This document shows positions 1 through 10,168 of a stretch of DNA of 64,000 nt, piece after piece. The stretch is from Leptospira sp. Lineage in GTDB: Bacteria > Spirochaetota > Leptospiria > Leptospirales > Leptospiraceae. A model generated the notes under the pieces. That model did not search any database. It was not told the DNA's origin and saw nothing but the letters and a program-made list of their open reading frames with translations. The position numbers and the translations under genes are program-made. The stretch covers positions 1 to 64,000 of the forward strand of contig PEQN01000016.1 of assembly GCA_002786225.1 (NCBI GenBank). Reading direction: 5' to 3'. Position 1 is the stretch's first letter, and each line of letters starts with the position of its first letter.

Positions 1-814
1 TTTTTGCATTAACTTCAACTATAGCAACTGGAGTTTCAGCTAGGATACTTACGCTAGGATAAATGATTTCAAAATTCTTTTCCTTAGTATTTGATTCCTT
101 AAGAGCAAGTAAGGCTTCATTTTCCCAAGTGATTAGCACATCTCCCATTGATCTTTGGATAAATGTTGTTGTTGAAGCTCTTGCTCCCGTGTCTAGGACC
201 GAAGTGTTTTTATATAATTTGCTTATGAATTCTTTAGCTTTATCATTGGATTTGGTTTTTTCTTTGGCATAGGCATAGGCAGCCAAATAATTCCACCTAG
301 CACCACCTGATGTTTTGGGATTGGGAGTAATAATGCTAACCGAGTCTTTGATTATATCATCCCAGTCACGAATATTTTTAGGATTTCCCTTTCTTACAAG
401 TAGGACCACAGTAGAGAAGTAAGGTGATGAATTATTCGGAAATTTACTTTCCCAATCTTTTGAAATGAGTCCCGACTTTTCAACAATAGAGTCTATATCA
501 TAGGATAGTGCTAAGGTAACGACATCTGCTTGTAAGCCATCGATCACAGAGCGCGCCTGTTTGCCAGAGCCTCCATGGGATTGTTGGAAAGAAATAGTTG
601 ACTTATGATTTAAAGACCATAGTTTTCCAAATTCTGTATTGATCTCTGCATACAATTCTCTTGTGGGATCAAAAGAGACATTGAGGAAGTTGATTTCGGG
701 AACAGAATCTGATTTATCCTTACATGCCCAGGATAAAGTAAGGAAAGTTAAAATGAATAAGCAGAATAAGGCTTTTTGATTCGTTTTGAATGGATGGAAT
801 AAATATTTTTGCAT
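1..814 (-). CDS. sbp: Sulfate ABC transporter substrate-binding lipoprotein (3' end outside window)
   Basis: The translation from the ATG at 814 begins MQKYLFHP, has a hydrophobic signal segment and a lipobox ending LSWAC (Cys31), and continues into a periplasmic solute-binding protein. The stretches [25 protein letters not shown] and [15 protein letters not shown] are the typical signature of Sbp/CysP sulfate or thiosulfate binding proteins. It should deliver sulfate to a CysTWA permease, whose genes would lie beyond the left edge on the same strand. An AGGAG ribosome binding site sits eight bases before the ATG. The C-terminal part lies outside the window. Binding of molybdate or another oxyanion is possible, but the SGGARWNY motif favours sulfate. 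Confidence 0.88.
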   Translation of the reverse strand, partial: MQKYLFHPFKTNQKALFCLFILTFLTLSWACKDKSDSVPEINFLNVSFDPTRELYAEINTEFGKLWSLNHKSTISFQQSHGGSGKQARSVIDGLQADVVTLALSYDIDSIVEKSGLISKDWESKFPNNSSPYFSTVVLLVRKGNPKNIRDWDDIIKDSVSIITPNPKTSGGARWNYLAAYAYAKEKTKSNDKAKEFISKLYKNTSVLDTGARASTTTFIQRSMGDVLITWENEALLALKESNTKEKNFEIIYPSVSILAETPVAIVEVNAK

Positions 815-914
815 ACTACCAAATCTCCTATAAATTAAATAAAATATCTGTTTTATTGGATAAACTCAGTAAAATATGGAGAGGCACTCTTGATTGTCAA
901 GAAAATTTCTGATT

Positions 915-2129
915 TTAAGATGATTTTCTCAGAAGTTTCTGGAGTTGAAATAGGAAGGGAAGGGTCACAGCAACCATAAAGATTTCCAAAATTCCAAAGC
1001 TAGTGGAAAGGGCAGCAAAAGGATTGCCTACCCATTCAGATTGGTTCCAGAAATTTTCCAATCCAACTGATGCTAGGGGTCCTAAGAGAAAGCCGAATGA
1101 GCCTAGACCAGTAAAGCCACTCATTACAGTCGCATCGAGTCCTGGGGGAGACAATCGGGAGGCAAGGATCATAGAGGGAACATACATGATTCCTGCACCT
1201 AAACCTGCACAAACTAAAAAAATAAAGATGCTTGTACTATCATTGGTGTAACCAAGTAAGCCTAAGAAAAAACCATAGACCAAAGATCCTATTAGAACCA
1301 AAGGAAGGATTCCATATTTTTTGGATAGAATAGCGGATGGGTAAGATAAAATACTCATAGGAAAAAGAACTAAACCTAAGAAGGCACCAGCTTTGCCAGG
1401 ATTAAAAAGTAAAACTTCTCGCATGTGTATGTTAAATGAGCTAACTAAAAATCCAACAGTAAATCGATCAATAAAATGGAAGGAGAAAGGAATCAAGAGC
1501 ACTGGATTGGTTCGTATTGAATGAATCAATTGTGAAAAAGAAACTACCTTGGAACTGCTATGTTTAGAATCTTTAACATAAACAAGGCTAGAAATTCCTA
1601 CAAGGATTAAGATTCCTGAACCCACATAGAAAGGGAGCAGGGGATTGGATTTTCCCAAGATACCCAAGGGCATACCAACAGCAGCACCCAAAGAAAGAAA
1701 CATTCCTGCAATTCCCATGAGTCTTCCTTTTTGATAAAAGCTTGAGTCTGGGTTATTCTCTCTATCAGAAATTGAAGCAATCAACAGTCCAATTACAAAG
1801 ATATGTGTTGCTCCTTCAAAAAATCGAACCAACATTAAAATGTTTATATCATTGATAAGTGTCAGCGAAAAGAATAAGCCCCCGTCGATTAAAGCAGCAA
1901 TACCTATAATTTTATGCCGATTCCCTAAGCGATCGGAAATCATTCCTGCTATAGGAGAAAACAAAAAAGAGCCTAACATTGATATGCTGGTAAAAAGTGC
2001 AACAGAAAAATTACCCGAAAGATGAATATCCTTAATTACCTCTTTCAGTACTGGGACTATCATCGTAACGGGCAACATAGCAAAGAAGATCAAAGCCATA
2101 ATGAGGGATGGAAATTGATTTGCATTCAT
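915..2129 (-). CDS. MFS transporter
   Basis: A 404-residue polytopic membrane protein with about twelve hydrophobic segments. The loop after the second helix carries the major facilitator motif A (GMISDRLGNRHKI, about residues 61-73). The end of helix 1 reads PVTMIVPVLKEV. It is the usual length for a 12-TM MFS exporter. It ends the unit that starts with the heme oxygenase gene, 39 bases upstream, so the two may be co-transcribed. The substrate cannot be read from the sequence: drug export is the default for such proteins, and a role in heme, biliverdin or siderophore movement is only suggested by the neighbour. Confidence 0.8.
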   Translation of the reverse strand: MNANQFPSLIMALIFFAMLPVTMIVPVLKEVIKDIHLSGNFSVALFTSISMLGSFLFSPIAGMISDRLGNRHKIIGIAALIDGGLFFSLTLINDINILMLVRFFEGATHIFVIGLLIASISDRENNPDSSFYQKGRLMGIAGMFLSLGAAVGMPLGILGKSNPLLPFYVGSGILILVGISSLVYVKDSKHSSSKVVSFSQLIHSIRTNPVLLIPFSFHFIDRFTVGFLVSSFNIHMREVLLFNPGKAGAFLGLVLFPMSILSYPSAILSKKYGILPLVLIGSLVYGFFLGLLGYTNDSTSIFIFLVCAGLGAGIMYVPSMILASRLSPPGLDATVMSGFTGLGSFGFLLGPLASVGLENFWNQSEWVGNPFAALSTSFGILEIFMVAVTLPFLFQLQKLLRKSS

Positions 2130-2168
2130 AGCTTAGATCTCCTTATTGAAAGATTCCAAAAATTAAAT

Positions 2169-2846
2169 TTATGAAGCTTGAAGAATGGAATTGTATTTTT
2201 CAGTTCCAATATTTCGTATCAAGTCTCCTTCCAATTCATGAAAGATCTTTTGGTTCAAGTCGAAAACGATTCTGGATTCTTGCAGGATTTCATCTGCCTC
2301 AGTTTCCGAAATAGGAAGATTATCTAAGGCTTCTCGGTAGGCTTTCTTGAAATCATTGGGGCTTGTTAATTTTGGAAATTCATAAAAATCCAAGCCACCC
2401 GTATCTCCTAAATTCATGGCTTTACCTGCGATTTTTTTAAGAATCTGACCACCACTCAAATCACCCAAATAACGAACGTAGGAATGTGCTACCAAAAGAT
2501 AAGCCTTTTTATGAGCACTGGCATGGATATGATTTACGTATTCTTGGGTAGCTTTTGAAGAATGAATCTTATCCTTCCAAGAATTTCCATAAAAGAAGAC
2601 TAAATCCTTTTCTATGGATTCTTTACGATACAATTCTGGGAAATAAATTATTGATAAAATAGGATCTGATTTGTGTTTCTCTAATTCTTCTTCCATAGCT
2701 GAATATACAAAATAGAAGGATTCAAGATGCTTGGCGTAGCTTTCTTTCTCTACGACTCCTTTCATAAAACACCGAATAAATCCAGCTGCCTCAGCTTGGT
2801 CATGGTTCTGACTGGTTCCTTCTCTTAATTTTAAAGCTAAACTCAT
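2169..2846 (-). CDS. hemO: Heme oxygenase
   Basis: A 225-residue soluble, helical protein of the biliverdin-producing heme oxygenase family. It opens cytosolic heme to release iron, CO and biliverdin. The proximal heme ligand is His15 in the context T-x-x-x-H-x-x-A-E. The distal-helix motif LGDLSGGQ lies at residues 127-134. Length matches bacterial HO enzymes (about 210-240). The start is an ATG preceded by AGGAGA. In pathogenic Leptospira this enzyme is needed for using heme iron and responds to iron; the short inverted repeat upstream (2884-2896) could be a matching operator. The electron donor is not encoded nearby. Confidence 0.93.
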   Translation of the reverse strand: MSLALKLREGTSQNHDQAEAAGFIRCFMKGVVEKESYAKHLESFYFVYSAMEEELEKHKSDPILSIIYFPELYRKESIEKDLVFFYGNSWKDKIHSSKATQEYVNHIHASAHKKAYLLVAHSYVRYLGDLSGGQILKKIAGKAMNLGDTGGLDFYEFPKLTSPNDFKKAYREALDNLPISETEADEILQESRIVFDLNQKIFHELEGDLIRNIGTEKYNSILQAS

Positions 2847-2883
2847 TGCCTTTCTCCTATGCTGTCCATGATTTTAAATAGAT

Positions 2884-2896
2884 ATTGAGAATCAAT
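2884..2896 (-). promoter_or_regulatory. hemO: Inverted repeat upstream of hemO (possible Fur-type operator)
   Basis: ATTGA-GAA-TCAAT is a perfect 5-3-5 palindrome lying 38-50 bases upstream of the heme oxygenase start, where a repressor would block the promoter. Extended on the minus strand it partly resembles the TGATTGATTCTCAA type of Fur/PerR box. The iron-responsive role is inference from the downstream gene. Confidence 0.3.
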
Positions 2897-3029
2897 CACA
2901 ATACTGACAAATTCCTGACAATTCGTTTTTTGAACCAAATTCCAATCACTCGAACTTTGTTTTTCCTATCCCATGGTAACTTCCAAAACTAATGCTTTTC
3001 TCTTTGATTAGGAATTTTCCTGAACAGAA

Positions 3030-4115
3030 TCAACGTTCTAGGAGAGGTTTGTATTTCTTTTTATACAATTTAGACATGGTTAAGAATAAAGAAATGATCA
3101 ATGGACCATAAAAGATTCCAGCCATTCCAAATACACTCATTCCTCCGATAATGCTGAAGAATACTAGAAGTGAATTCATCTCTACATGCTTACCCATGAA
3201 GGCTGGTTTGAACCAATTTTCTATGAAGAGTGCGACTAAGCTACAGTAGATGAAGAGAAAGGCAGCAGAAAAATAATTGCCCACTATCAATAAATAAATA
3301 CAAGCTGGAACATAGATTAAAGAAATGCCAAGTAATGGAATAAAGGCAAGCAGTACCATAATCACAGTCCAGAGAATTAAGGATTGGATGCCAACAATCC
3401 AAAATCCAACAGCGGCAAGAACTCCTTGGATGATTCCTCCAATTCCATTGAAGACCAAAGTGATATAATTCATTTTGTTAAATTGGATAAGAATGAGTTC
3501 TTCATCCTCATCTCGAATGGGTAGTAGTGAGAAGAAAAATTTCTTTAGATTCTCACCTTCGACCAGAAATACAAATATTCCGATAAGCATAATAAAAAAT
3601 TGAAATAAAAAGGAAAAAACATTTCCAACTATTGAATTGATTTGATCGAACAGAAATAAACTAACAGATTTTAATGAATTGACTATCATTTCTTCTATGG
3701 TCGTTCTATTGTATTCTAAATTTAAAAATTCAAAAATTTTCTTTAACACAAGTGTATAACTATGGTCTTCAAAAAAGAATCTATTTATATTCTCTTCTGT
3801 AAAAATCATTTTACTATTTTGGTAAAAACCTAAAATTTCTTGAGAAAGTCGCATAATAATATAAATAGAAGGAATGATTAAGACAAGAAGAATGACGATA
3901 CATACGATAGAGGCTGAAATGGATCGTTTGAAGGAAAACTTTCTTTCAATATAAATCTGTAAGGGATAAAAAGAACCTGCAATGATAGCTGCAAACAGCA
4001 TGGAATTCAAGAAATCAAAGAACATATAAACTAAAAGCGAACAAATACCAAGAAAAACTAAAATAAAGGAATAGGTTTGGTATTTGAAAAATTTGGACGG
4101 TGATTTCTGGGGCAT
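3030..4115 (-). CDS. AI-2E family transporter (PerM/YdiK type)
   Basis: A 361-residue integral membrane protein with two N-terminal helices, another hydrophobic segment near residues 60-88, a soluble portion (about 90-150) and a C-terminal block of helices. The late motifs GIIQGVLAAVGFWIVG, FIPLLG and IENWFKPAFMG are characteristic of the AI-2E/PerM family, whose members export small molecules or act as Na+/H+ antiporters. Substrate is unknown. The gene follows a predicted terminator (4143-4172) of the upstream PiT-like gene, so it probably has its own promoter in the short gap. Confidence 0.85.
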   Translation of the reverse strand: MPQKSPSKFFKYQTYSFILVFLGICSLLVYMFFDFLNSMLFAAIIAGSFYPLQIYIERKFSFKRSISASIVCIVILLVLIIPSIYIIMRLSQEILGFYQNSKMIFTEENINRFFFEDHSYTLVLKKIFEFLNLEYNRTTIEEMIVNSLKSVSLFLFDQINSIVGNVFSFLFQFFIMLIGIFVFLVEGENLKKFFFSLLPIRDEDEELILIQFNKMNYITLVFNGIGGIIQGVLAAVGFWIVGIQSLILWTVIMVLLAFIPLLGISLIYVPACIYLLIVGNYFSAAFLFIYCSLVALFIENWFKPAFMGKHVEMNSLLVFFSIIGGMSVFGMAGIFYGPLIISLFLTMSKLYKKKYKPLLER

Positions 4116-4142
4116 GAATCTATATTACTAAATTCGCTATAG

Positions 4143-4172
4143 CATTCAAGAAAAATCTGGAACATGCCAGAT
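4143..4172 (-). terminator. Rho-independent terminator after PiT-like gene
   Basis: On the minus strand ATCTGG-(6-base loop)-CCAGAT is followed directly by TTTTTC. It lies just downstream of the stop codon of the 4177-5313 gene and upstream of the AI-2E transporter gene. The stem is only six base pairs, so strength may be moderate. Confidence 0.55.
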
Positions 4173-4176
4173 GTGT

Positions 4177-5313
4177 TTATTTTTCTATGATTGTTACTGG
4201 GCTAGGATTCTTTTTAAAAAATTCAAACTTAAAGGAATTGGAATTAGGATAGACTACAGTTGAGATTGCATAAAAACCAATGCTAAATGCTATTCCTAGA
4301 GAAGCTAGAATAACATCCTTGCCTACCTTCCTAAATGTATCCAGATAAGGAACATCCCTAAAAGTGAGAACATTAAGTATAATTTCTCTACCTGCAAGAA
4401 GACCAAGAAAGACCCAAGTTGTAGACATAGGAAGGTTGCTCACTTGTTGAAAAATGAGTAAAATGGTTCCATACACTAAATCCACAATAGTAGCAGCCTT
4501 AGCCCATTTGATATCAGATTTTTCAGAAACAACTTCTTGAATAGTTCCGCCATTCGTTCGAATAATAATCGCTAAGGCAAATAAAAGAATACTTAAAGCA
4601 ATTCCTAGCTCTATCCAGTTGAGCTGTCTTGGTAAGTATACAGCTATATTCGCAGTGTCTTGTAATAGCCAAGCAACCCATAAATAAATTGTTGAGATCC
4701 ATTGAAGGTTGGACCAACGACGTTCCTCAACAGGATTAGGCATATGATCTTCTTCATATTCATGTGGATCTAATTTGGCGAGTATTGCCCAAATCACTAT
4801 GGATAAAACAAAGGCTATTCCATATCCCAAGAAGGACTTGGTAAGCATTTTATCAATATTTTGTCCACCAAACAAGCCCAATACTAAGAAGGTAGTTGAT
4901 ACGGGAGCCTTCATTCTTGTAATGACTACAAGTAGTATGGGTGCAAGTAATTGAAAGAGATTGAAATTTTCAACTGGTTGAAACTTGTCCAATCTTTGAA
5001 AATGAATTTCCCCTGAATCTCTAAGCCAACCTATCACATGGACAACAATGAGCAATCCACCTAAGACAGCAAATTTTGGTAACCAGTGAATAGATTTCTT
5101 ACTTTCAATAAAAGTACCTACAGTCTGAACTGCGTCGTTCCCAGCCACAGAGAAAGTAGCTACCGCAAAAGCCATCCAACCTAAGTAGTATGCTGGCAAA
5201 CCCCAAAAATATCCGCAGGTAATTAGTAAGGCTGCAAAACCAGTGACCAGATAAAATCGTATCTGGTCTTTGGAAGTTGGATTTTGGTAGTCTATTTCTT
5301 CAATGTTCTTCAT
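4177..5313 (-). CDS. PiT-like inorganic phosphate transporter family protein
   Basis: A 378-residue membrane protein with about ten hydrophobic helices. It has two repeat halves like PiT (PF01384) carriers. The first half carries AGNDAVQTVGT (about residues 57-67), equivalent to the GANDVAN signature; the paired segments APVSTTFLVLGLFGG and LPMSTTWVFLGLLAG correspond to the PVSTTH...G repeats. PiT proteins carry phosphate with a cation. The motif residues differ from classical PiT (a Gln replaces the usual Asn after A), so another anion is possible. It lies 10 bases downstream of the acyltransferase gene and may be co-transcribed with it. Confidence 0.65.
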   Translation of the reverse strand: MKNIEEIDYQNPTSKDQIRFYLVTGFAALLITCGYFWGLPAYYLGWMAFAVATFSVAGNDAVQTVGTFIESKKSIHWLPKFAVLGGLLIVVHVIGWLRDSGEIHFQRLDKFQPVENFNLFQLLAPILLVVITRMKAPVSTTFLVLGLFGGQNIDKMLTKSFLGYGIAFVLSIVIWAILAKLDPHEYEEDHMPNPVEERRWSNLQWISTIYLWVAWLLQDTANIAVYLPRQLNWIELGIALSILLFALAIIIRTNGGTIQEVVSEKSDIKWAKAATIVDLVYGTILLIFQQVSNLPMSTTWVFLGLLAGREIILNVLTFRDVPYLDTFRKVGKDVILASLGIAFSIGFYAISTVVYPNSNSFKFEFFKKNPSPVTIIEK

Positions 5314-5323
5314 AGATTAGAAA

Positions 5324-6103
5324 TTAAAGATCGTAATGCTTTCCGTATTTCTCAGTAATGAGGCTTCTATCAAAAAGAATAAAAACATCTACAGTACCGA
5401 ACACTTTGTCTAATGCAGGAGCACCACAAATTTTAGAACCGATTCTAATATATCCTTTGATTAGTGGAGGTATACTTTTGGTTAAAGATTTTAAATCTTT
5501 GACTTCTAGATTATCATTGAATCCAGGAATCAAATAATCTGGATTAGGATACACTCTAAATTTATCATCAGAAAGTGCATCTTTTTCTTTTAAGAATGCA
5601 TATACTTCTGAAGCCATAACTGAATCAGTTGAATGAATGGATCCACAACCCATTAGGTATCTTACATTTTCTTTGATCATATAATCTGCAAGACCAGACC
5701 AAAGCATAGTAATGACGGAACCATCACGATATTGTGGGTGAACACAAGATCTACCAATTTCTGCAACTTCTTCCTCTAGATTGTAAATATTGGTTATATC
5801 AAATTCATTTTCAGAATAAAAACCAATATTCTCTTTAGCTACAGATCTTTTTAGAATTCTATAAGTACCTACAATTTGATTGTCATTTGATTCATCCACA
5901 ACGATCAAATGATTGCAATATAAATCATACTCATCACGGTCTTTTCTAGTAGAAGAAGATTGTGGTAAACCTTCGCCAAGTTCTAGGTTGAAAACATCAT
6001 ACCTCAAAGCCAATGCTCTTTCTATTTCTAACTGATTTTCAGCAATTCGAACAGTTAGCTTTCTATTCGCTTTCATGGTTGATTTAATTGTTTCTACGCT
6101 CAT
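5324..6103 (-). CDS. GNAT-fold acyltransferase, OlsB/hemolysin-like (PF13444 type)
   Basis: A 259-residue soluble protein. The N-terminal half reads [23 protein letters not shown], then has [16 protein letters not shown] and VGTYRIL, followed by [21 protein letters not shown]. These are the conserved blocks of the ornithine N-acyltransferase (OlsB) branch of GNAT enzymes, which transfer a 3-hydroxyacyl chain from acyl carrier protein. The C-terminal tail ([29 protein letters not shown]) is also typical. The acceptor (ornithine or another amine) cannot be determined. Residues 39-60 contain the usual charged insert before DRDEYD. Confidence 0.8.
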   Translation of the reverse strand: MSVETIKSTMKANRKLTVRIAENQLEIERALALRYDVFNLELGEGLPQSSSTRKDRDEYDLYCNHLIVVDESNDNQIVGTYRILKRSVAKENIGFYSENEFDITNIYNLEEEVAEIGRSCVHPQYRDGSVITMLWSGLADYMIKENVRYLMGCGSIHSTDSVMASEVYAFLKEKDALSDDKFRVYPNPDYLIPGFNDNLEVKDLKSLTKSIPPLIKGYIRIGSKICGAPALDKVFGTVDVFILFDRSLITEKYGKHYDL

Positions 6104-6184
6104 GAATAACCTCTTGTGTTTATCTACACTTATATTAGAAAGATAAGATAGGTTTGTTACAGGTTTATTACGAGAATGTAAAAA

Positions 6185-9019
6185 TTAGTGTGCCTCATCC
6201 CAATTTTTACCAAATTTACCTTCTACTAGAATAGGAACTGTTAATGGAAGTGCTGTTTCCATTTCTTTCTTTGCCATCTCGTAGAATTTTTGTTTTTCGG
6301 ATTTTTCTACTTCGAAGACAAGTTCATCATGGACTTGCATTATGATTCGAGATTTATATTTATCTTTTAAGATTCTTTCATGTATTCGTATCATCGCTAT
6401 CTTTATCATATCAGCTGAAGTCCCTTGGATAGGAGTATTGATAGCAACTCTCTTGGCTCCTTCTACAACTTGGCGATTCGAAGAATGAATATCTGGGATA
6501 TATCTTTTTCGACCTTTCAATGTCTCAACATATCCATTTTCTAAGCAAAAGTCTATGGTATCATCCATATACTTTTTAACCCCACTGTATTGGTTGAAAT
6601 ATAAGTTAATAAATTCTTTCGCCTCAGATCTGGATATTTTCATATTTTGGGATAAACCAAAACTTGTTGCTCCATAAATAATAGAAAAGTTAACTATCTT
6701 TGCTTTATTTCGCATTTCCGATGTTACATTAGATTCTTCTACTTGGAACAATCCACTTGCTGTTCGCCTATGAATATCAAGTCCCTCTTTGTATGCTTCC
6801 ATCATTTTAGGATCTTGTGAATAGTGAGCCATGATGCGAAGTTCAATTTGAGAATAGTCAAGACTTAGTATTTCAAAATTGTTATCACAAGGCACAAAGC
6901 CTTGGCGCAGTAATCTACCTTCTTCATCTTTGATTGGGATATTTTGAAGGTTAGGATCTTGAGAAGATAATCTACCTGTTGCAGCAATTGTTTGGTTGTA
7001 GCTAGTATGAATTCTTTTTGTTTTTGAATTAACCAGAGATGGTAAGGTATCAACATAAGTAGATTTTAGTTTTGCAAATTTTCTATGCTCCAATAAATCT
7101 TCTATGATAGGGTGCATTCCAAATAAAGATTCTAAAACAGAGTGATCGGTTGAGTAACCAGTTTGAGTTTTTTTCTCAGCTGGAAGACGCAATTCTTCGA
7201 AAAGTACAACTTGTAATTCTTTTGTAGATGCAATATTGAATTCTTTACCTGCATGCGTATGAATTTTCTTTTCAAGATTTGCTAGCTTTTTCTCAAATTG
7301 CTTAGAGAGCTTAGCAAAATATTCTACATCGATTGTAACCCCAGCCATTTCAATATCTTTTAAAACAGAAATAAGAGGATGTTCTAATTCATCATAGATG
7401 AGTTTTAAATTATCTAGTTCTACTTTCTTATGCAATAAATTATAAAGTCTCAATGTGATATCAGCATCTTCTGCTGCATATTCTGTTACTTTATCTGGAT
7501 CTACATCGAAGAGATTTTGTTTCTTACGTCCAGTACCAACTAATTCATCATAGGTTATTGTTTTGTATCCCAGGTAATCCATAGCCATGTCATCCATGTT
7601 GTGGCGACGAACTCCTGAATTTAATAGGTAAGAACCAATCATAGTATCAAAACTTACACCTTTCAAGTCTATTCCATATCTCTGAAGAACTATCCAATCA
7701 TACTTTATATTTTGACCAACTTTAAGAATTTTATTATTTTCAAGAATTGGTTTTAGAACTTTTAAGATATCATCAACTTTGGGAAGTGCTAAAGAATATA
7801 AGGACTCTGAGTAAGAAAGCGGAATATAATATCCAGTTTTTTCTTTCCAAGAAAATGAAATTCCTAATAGATCTGCATTATTTGGATTGATTGAGGTTGT
7901 TTCTGTATCAATACAAAGGACTGTATTATCTTTAAGACCAGATAGAATTTTCTTCAAGTCATCTGCATTATTGATACGAGTGTATTTACCTGGTTCATTA
8001 TTGATTTCTAGATTGCCATCATTGCTACTGGAGTTTGTCTTTGATTGTGCTTTGGAAGATTTTTTAGTCTTTGGTGATTTGCTTGAGCTCGAAGATTTAT
8101 CTTCCTCATCATTCGTACTTAAATCTTTGATACCTGCTTGCTTCGCTAAATCTCGAAAAAGGACATTATATCCTTGGTGCTTGAAGTGGAAGACTTTCTT
8201 TTCTTCTAAGTAATTAGGCAAAAGTAAATCATCAGCTTGGACATTTAATTCTAAATTGCATTCAATGGTTGCAAGTTTTTTGGATAAGAATGCGTTCTCT
8301 TTGTTTGCAATTAATTTACTTTTTAAAGAAGCATTTTCAATAGTATCAATCTTTTTATAAATATTATCTAAAGAAGAATATTCTTGAATAAGTTTTGCAG
8401 CACCTTTTTCTCCTATACCTTTAACACCAGGTATATTGTCAGAAGAATCGCCAAGTAATGCCATGTAATCAGTGACTTGAGCAGTTGTGATTCCAATTTC
8501 TTGCTCGACCCATTCTGGATCAATCTTCTGAAACTCAGAGACTCCCTTTTTACCTCGCAGCATATGCACATTAGAGGAAAGTACTTGGTAAAGATCTTTA
8601 TCTCCGGATAAAATTAAAATTTCTTGTGATTCCTTTTTAAAAACCGTACATAGTGTACCAATTATATCATCAGCTTCTTTGTGATCAATTTTAAGTACTG
8701 GAAATTCTAGAAAATGAAGCATTTCTATAATTTCTGTAATTTGAGGACGAAGGTCATCTGGCATGGGTTTGCGAGTTGCCTTGTAAGAATCAAAAATATC
8801 ATGTCGATCTAATCTAGTACCAGGGTCAAATGTTACTGCAATATGCGAAACTTCGAAATCTTGTAATAATTTGAAAAGCATTCGAAAGAAACCAAAAAAA
8901 GCTCCAGACGGCAATCCAGTTTTCGAATTAGTTAAGTTAGATGCTGAAAATGCAAAATACGAGCGAAAGGCAAAGGCATGCCCATCTATGATCATCAATT
9001 TCTTAATTTTCTTTTTCAT
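6185..9019 (-). CDS. polA: DNA polymerase I
   Basis: 944 residues with all three domains. The 5' nuclease (about 1-290) starts MIIDGHAFAFRSYF and has GDSSDNIPGVKGIGEKGAAKL. A Ser/Lys-rich linker follows (about 306-335). The 3'-5' exonuclease keeps its acidic residues (DTETTS near 371; NIKYDW; AAEDADITLRLY), so proofreading should be active. The polymerase has motif A (LSLDYSQIELR near 720), motif B (RNKAKIVNFSIIYG) and motif C (MQVHDELVFEV near 893). It works in Okazaki fragment maturation and repair. The glycosyltransferase gene lies only six bases upstream, so both probably share a transcript. Confidence 0.98.
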   Translation of the reverse strand: MKKKIKKLMIIDGHAFAFRSYFAFSASNLTNSKTGLPSGAFFGFFRMLFKLLQDFEVSHIAVTFDPGTRLDRHDIFDSYKATRKPMPDDLRPQITEIIEMLHFLEFPVLKIDHKEADDIIGTLCTVFKKESQEILILSGDKDLYQVLSSNVHMLRGKKGVSEFQKIDPEWVEQEIGITTAQVTDYMALLGDSSDNIPGVKGIGEKGAAKLIQEYSSLDNIYKKIDTIENASLKSKLIANKENAFLSKKLATIECNLELNVQADDLLLPNYLEEKKVFHFKHQGYNVLFRDLAKQAGIKDLSTNDEEDKSSSSSKSPKTKKSSKAQSKTNSSSNDGNLEINNEPGKYTRINNADDLKKILSGLKDNTVLCIDTETTSINPNNADLLGISFSWKEKTGYYIPLSYSESLYSLALPKVDDILKVLKPILENNKILKVGQNIKYDWIVLQRYGIDLKGVSFDTMIGSYLLNSGVRRHNMDDMAMDYLGYKTITYDELVGTGRKKQNLFDVDPDKVTEYAAEDADITLRLYNLLHKKVELDNLKLIYDELEHPLISVLKDIEMAGVTIDVEYFAKLSKQFEKKLANLEKKIHTHAGKEFNIASTKELQVVLFEELRLPAEKKTQTGYSTDHSVLESLFGMHPIIEDLLEHRKFAKLKSTYVDTLPSLVNSKTKRIHTSYNQTIAATGRLSSQDPNLQNIPIKDEEGRLLRQGFVPCDNNFEILSLDYSQIELRIMAHYSQDPKMMEAYKEGLDIHRRTASGLFQVEESNVTSEMRNKAKIVNFSIIYGATSFGLSQNMKISRSEAKEFINLYFNQYSGVKKYMDDTIDFCLENGYVETLKGRKRYIPDIHSSNRQVVEGAKRVAINTPIQGTSADMIKIAMIRIHERILKDKYKSRIIMQVHDELVFEVEKSEKQKFYEMAKKEMETALPLTVPILVEGKFGKNWDEAH

Positions 9020-9025
9020 GATTCC

Positions 9026-10123
9026 TCAGTCAAAAAGTTCTTTCCCTAAATAGGAATGATACACTTGAACAGTTTTACTTACCATAGTTTCAAAAGAGAA
9101 TCTATCAACATAAGATTTATTAAATTCCGAAAAATCTTTTCGAAGAGAATTGTTTTCTATTAGAGTCTTATATGCAAGAGCCAATTCATATGAATCTCCT
9201 ACCTCACAAAGAAAACCTCCTTTATTGTGTACAACCATTTCGGGGATTCCTCCCCCTCTGGTTGCAACAATTGGTTTACCTGCTGCCATAGCATCTAAGA
9301 TAGCAGTCCCCAATCCTTCTTCTTTAGATGTTAAAGTAAAGATATCAATAAGATTGAGATATTCTGGGATATTTTGTTTAAATCCTAGAAAGTAAACTTT
9401 ATCATTTAATTCCAATTTACTTGCAAGCTCTTTTAACTTAGGTGCCAGCTTACCTTCTCCAAGAATAATTGCTATATATGGAACTTCTGTTTCGATTTTA
9501 GAAATTGCATGAAGAAATGTTATGTGATCTTTGTGGTCGACTAAGGCAGCAATAATTCCAATAACTATAGTCTTCTTATTGATTTCTAATTCTTTTCTAA
9601 TTCCATCTGCATTTGGCAATCGTTTAAATTTTTGTATATCTATGCCACTATGGATAGCAATGACTCTTGCTGGTTCTATTCCATCTTCAAGAAGGTACTT
9701 CTGAATTTGTCTAGATACTCCAATAAACAAATCTACCTTAGGTGATTTATATTTCCATTTAGAAAAGAGATTTTTCTTAATGCGAAAATCAACTCTTCGC
9801 GAAACAATTAATTTCCATTTATCTTTTTTTTTCTTAGCAAATAATGCAATTGAATGAGCATGTGCAGTATGAGTATGAACAATTCCTATTTTTCTTTCTC
9901 GTATAATATCTCTTAGTTGATGAATGGCTTTAAAATCAAATTCACCTTTCATATTAAGTTCAATCACTTCAATACCAGCTTGTTGTGCTTTTTCAGAAAG
10001 AGGAGATTTTGGTTGAGCAATGATGACTTGAGGAATTTTTCTGGACTTTAATCCTAAGGCAAGGTTTAGAACTTGGTTCTCACCCCCTCTCCATTCTCTA
10101 GAAGTATTTAGATGAAGTATCAC
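9026..10123 (-). CDS. Glycosyltransferase family 4 protein
   Basis: A 365-residue GT-B fold glycosyltransferase. The N-terminal domain opens LHLNTSREWRGGENQVLNLA, the donor-side domain carries GIIAALVDHKDHITFLHA, ILGEGKLAPKL and the family motif EGLGTAILDAMAAGKPIVATRGGGIPEMV (about residues 270-297, E-x7-E equivalent partly replaced by D). Such enzymes use nucleotide sugars to build lipopolysaccharide or other glycans. The start codon is GTG at 10123. It sits between a GHKL kinase-like gene and polA; the context does not identify the acceptor. Confidence 0.87.
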   Translation of the reverse strand: MILHLNTSREWRGGENQVLNLALGLKSRKIPQVIIAQPKSPLSEKAQQAGIEVIELNMKGEFDFKAIHQLRDIIRERKIGIVHTHTAHAHSIALFAKKKKDKWKLIVSRRVDFRIKKNLFSKWKYKSPKVDLFIGVSRQIQKYLLEDGIEPARVIAIHSGIDIQKFKRLPNADGIRKELEINKKTIVIGIIAALVDHKDHITFLHAISKIETEVPYIAIILGEGKLAPKLKELASKLELNDKVYFLGFKQNIPEYLNLIDIFTLTSKEEGLGTAILDAMAAGKPIVATRGGGIPEMVVHNKGGFLCEVGDSYELALAYKTLIENNSLRKDFSEFNKSYVDRFSFETMVSKTVQVYHSYLGKELFD

Positions 10124-10168
10124 AATTACATTCTTAAAGCATTCAATTATTGAGAAAGAAAAAAAAGC

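Noticed and set aside
63..272. Small plus-strand ORF of 69 residues
   Set aside because: It is antisense to the sulfate-binding protein gene, and its composition mirrors that gene's codon pattern.
7887..8213. Plus-strand ORF of 108 residues
   Set aside because: Antisense to polA and rich in Ser/Leu runs derived from the Lys/Ser linker.
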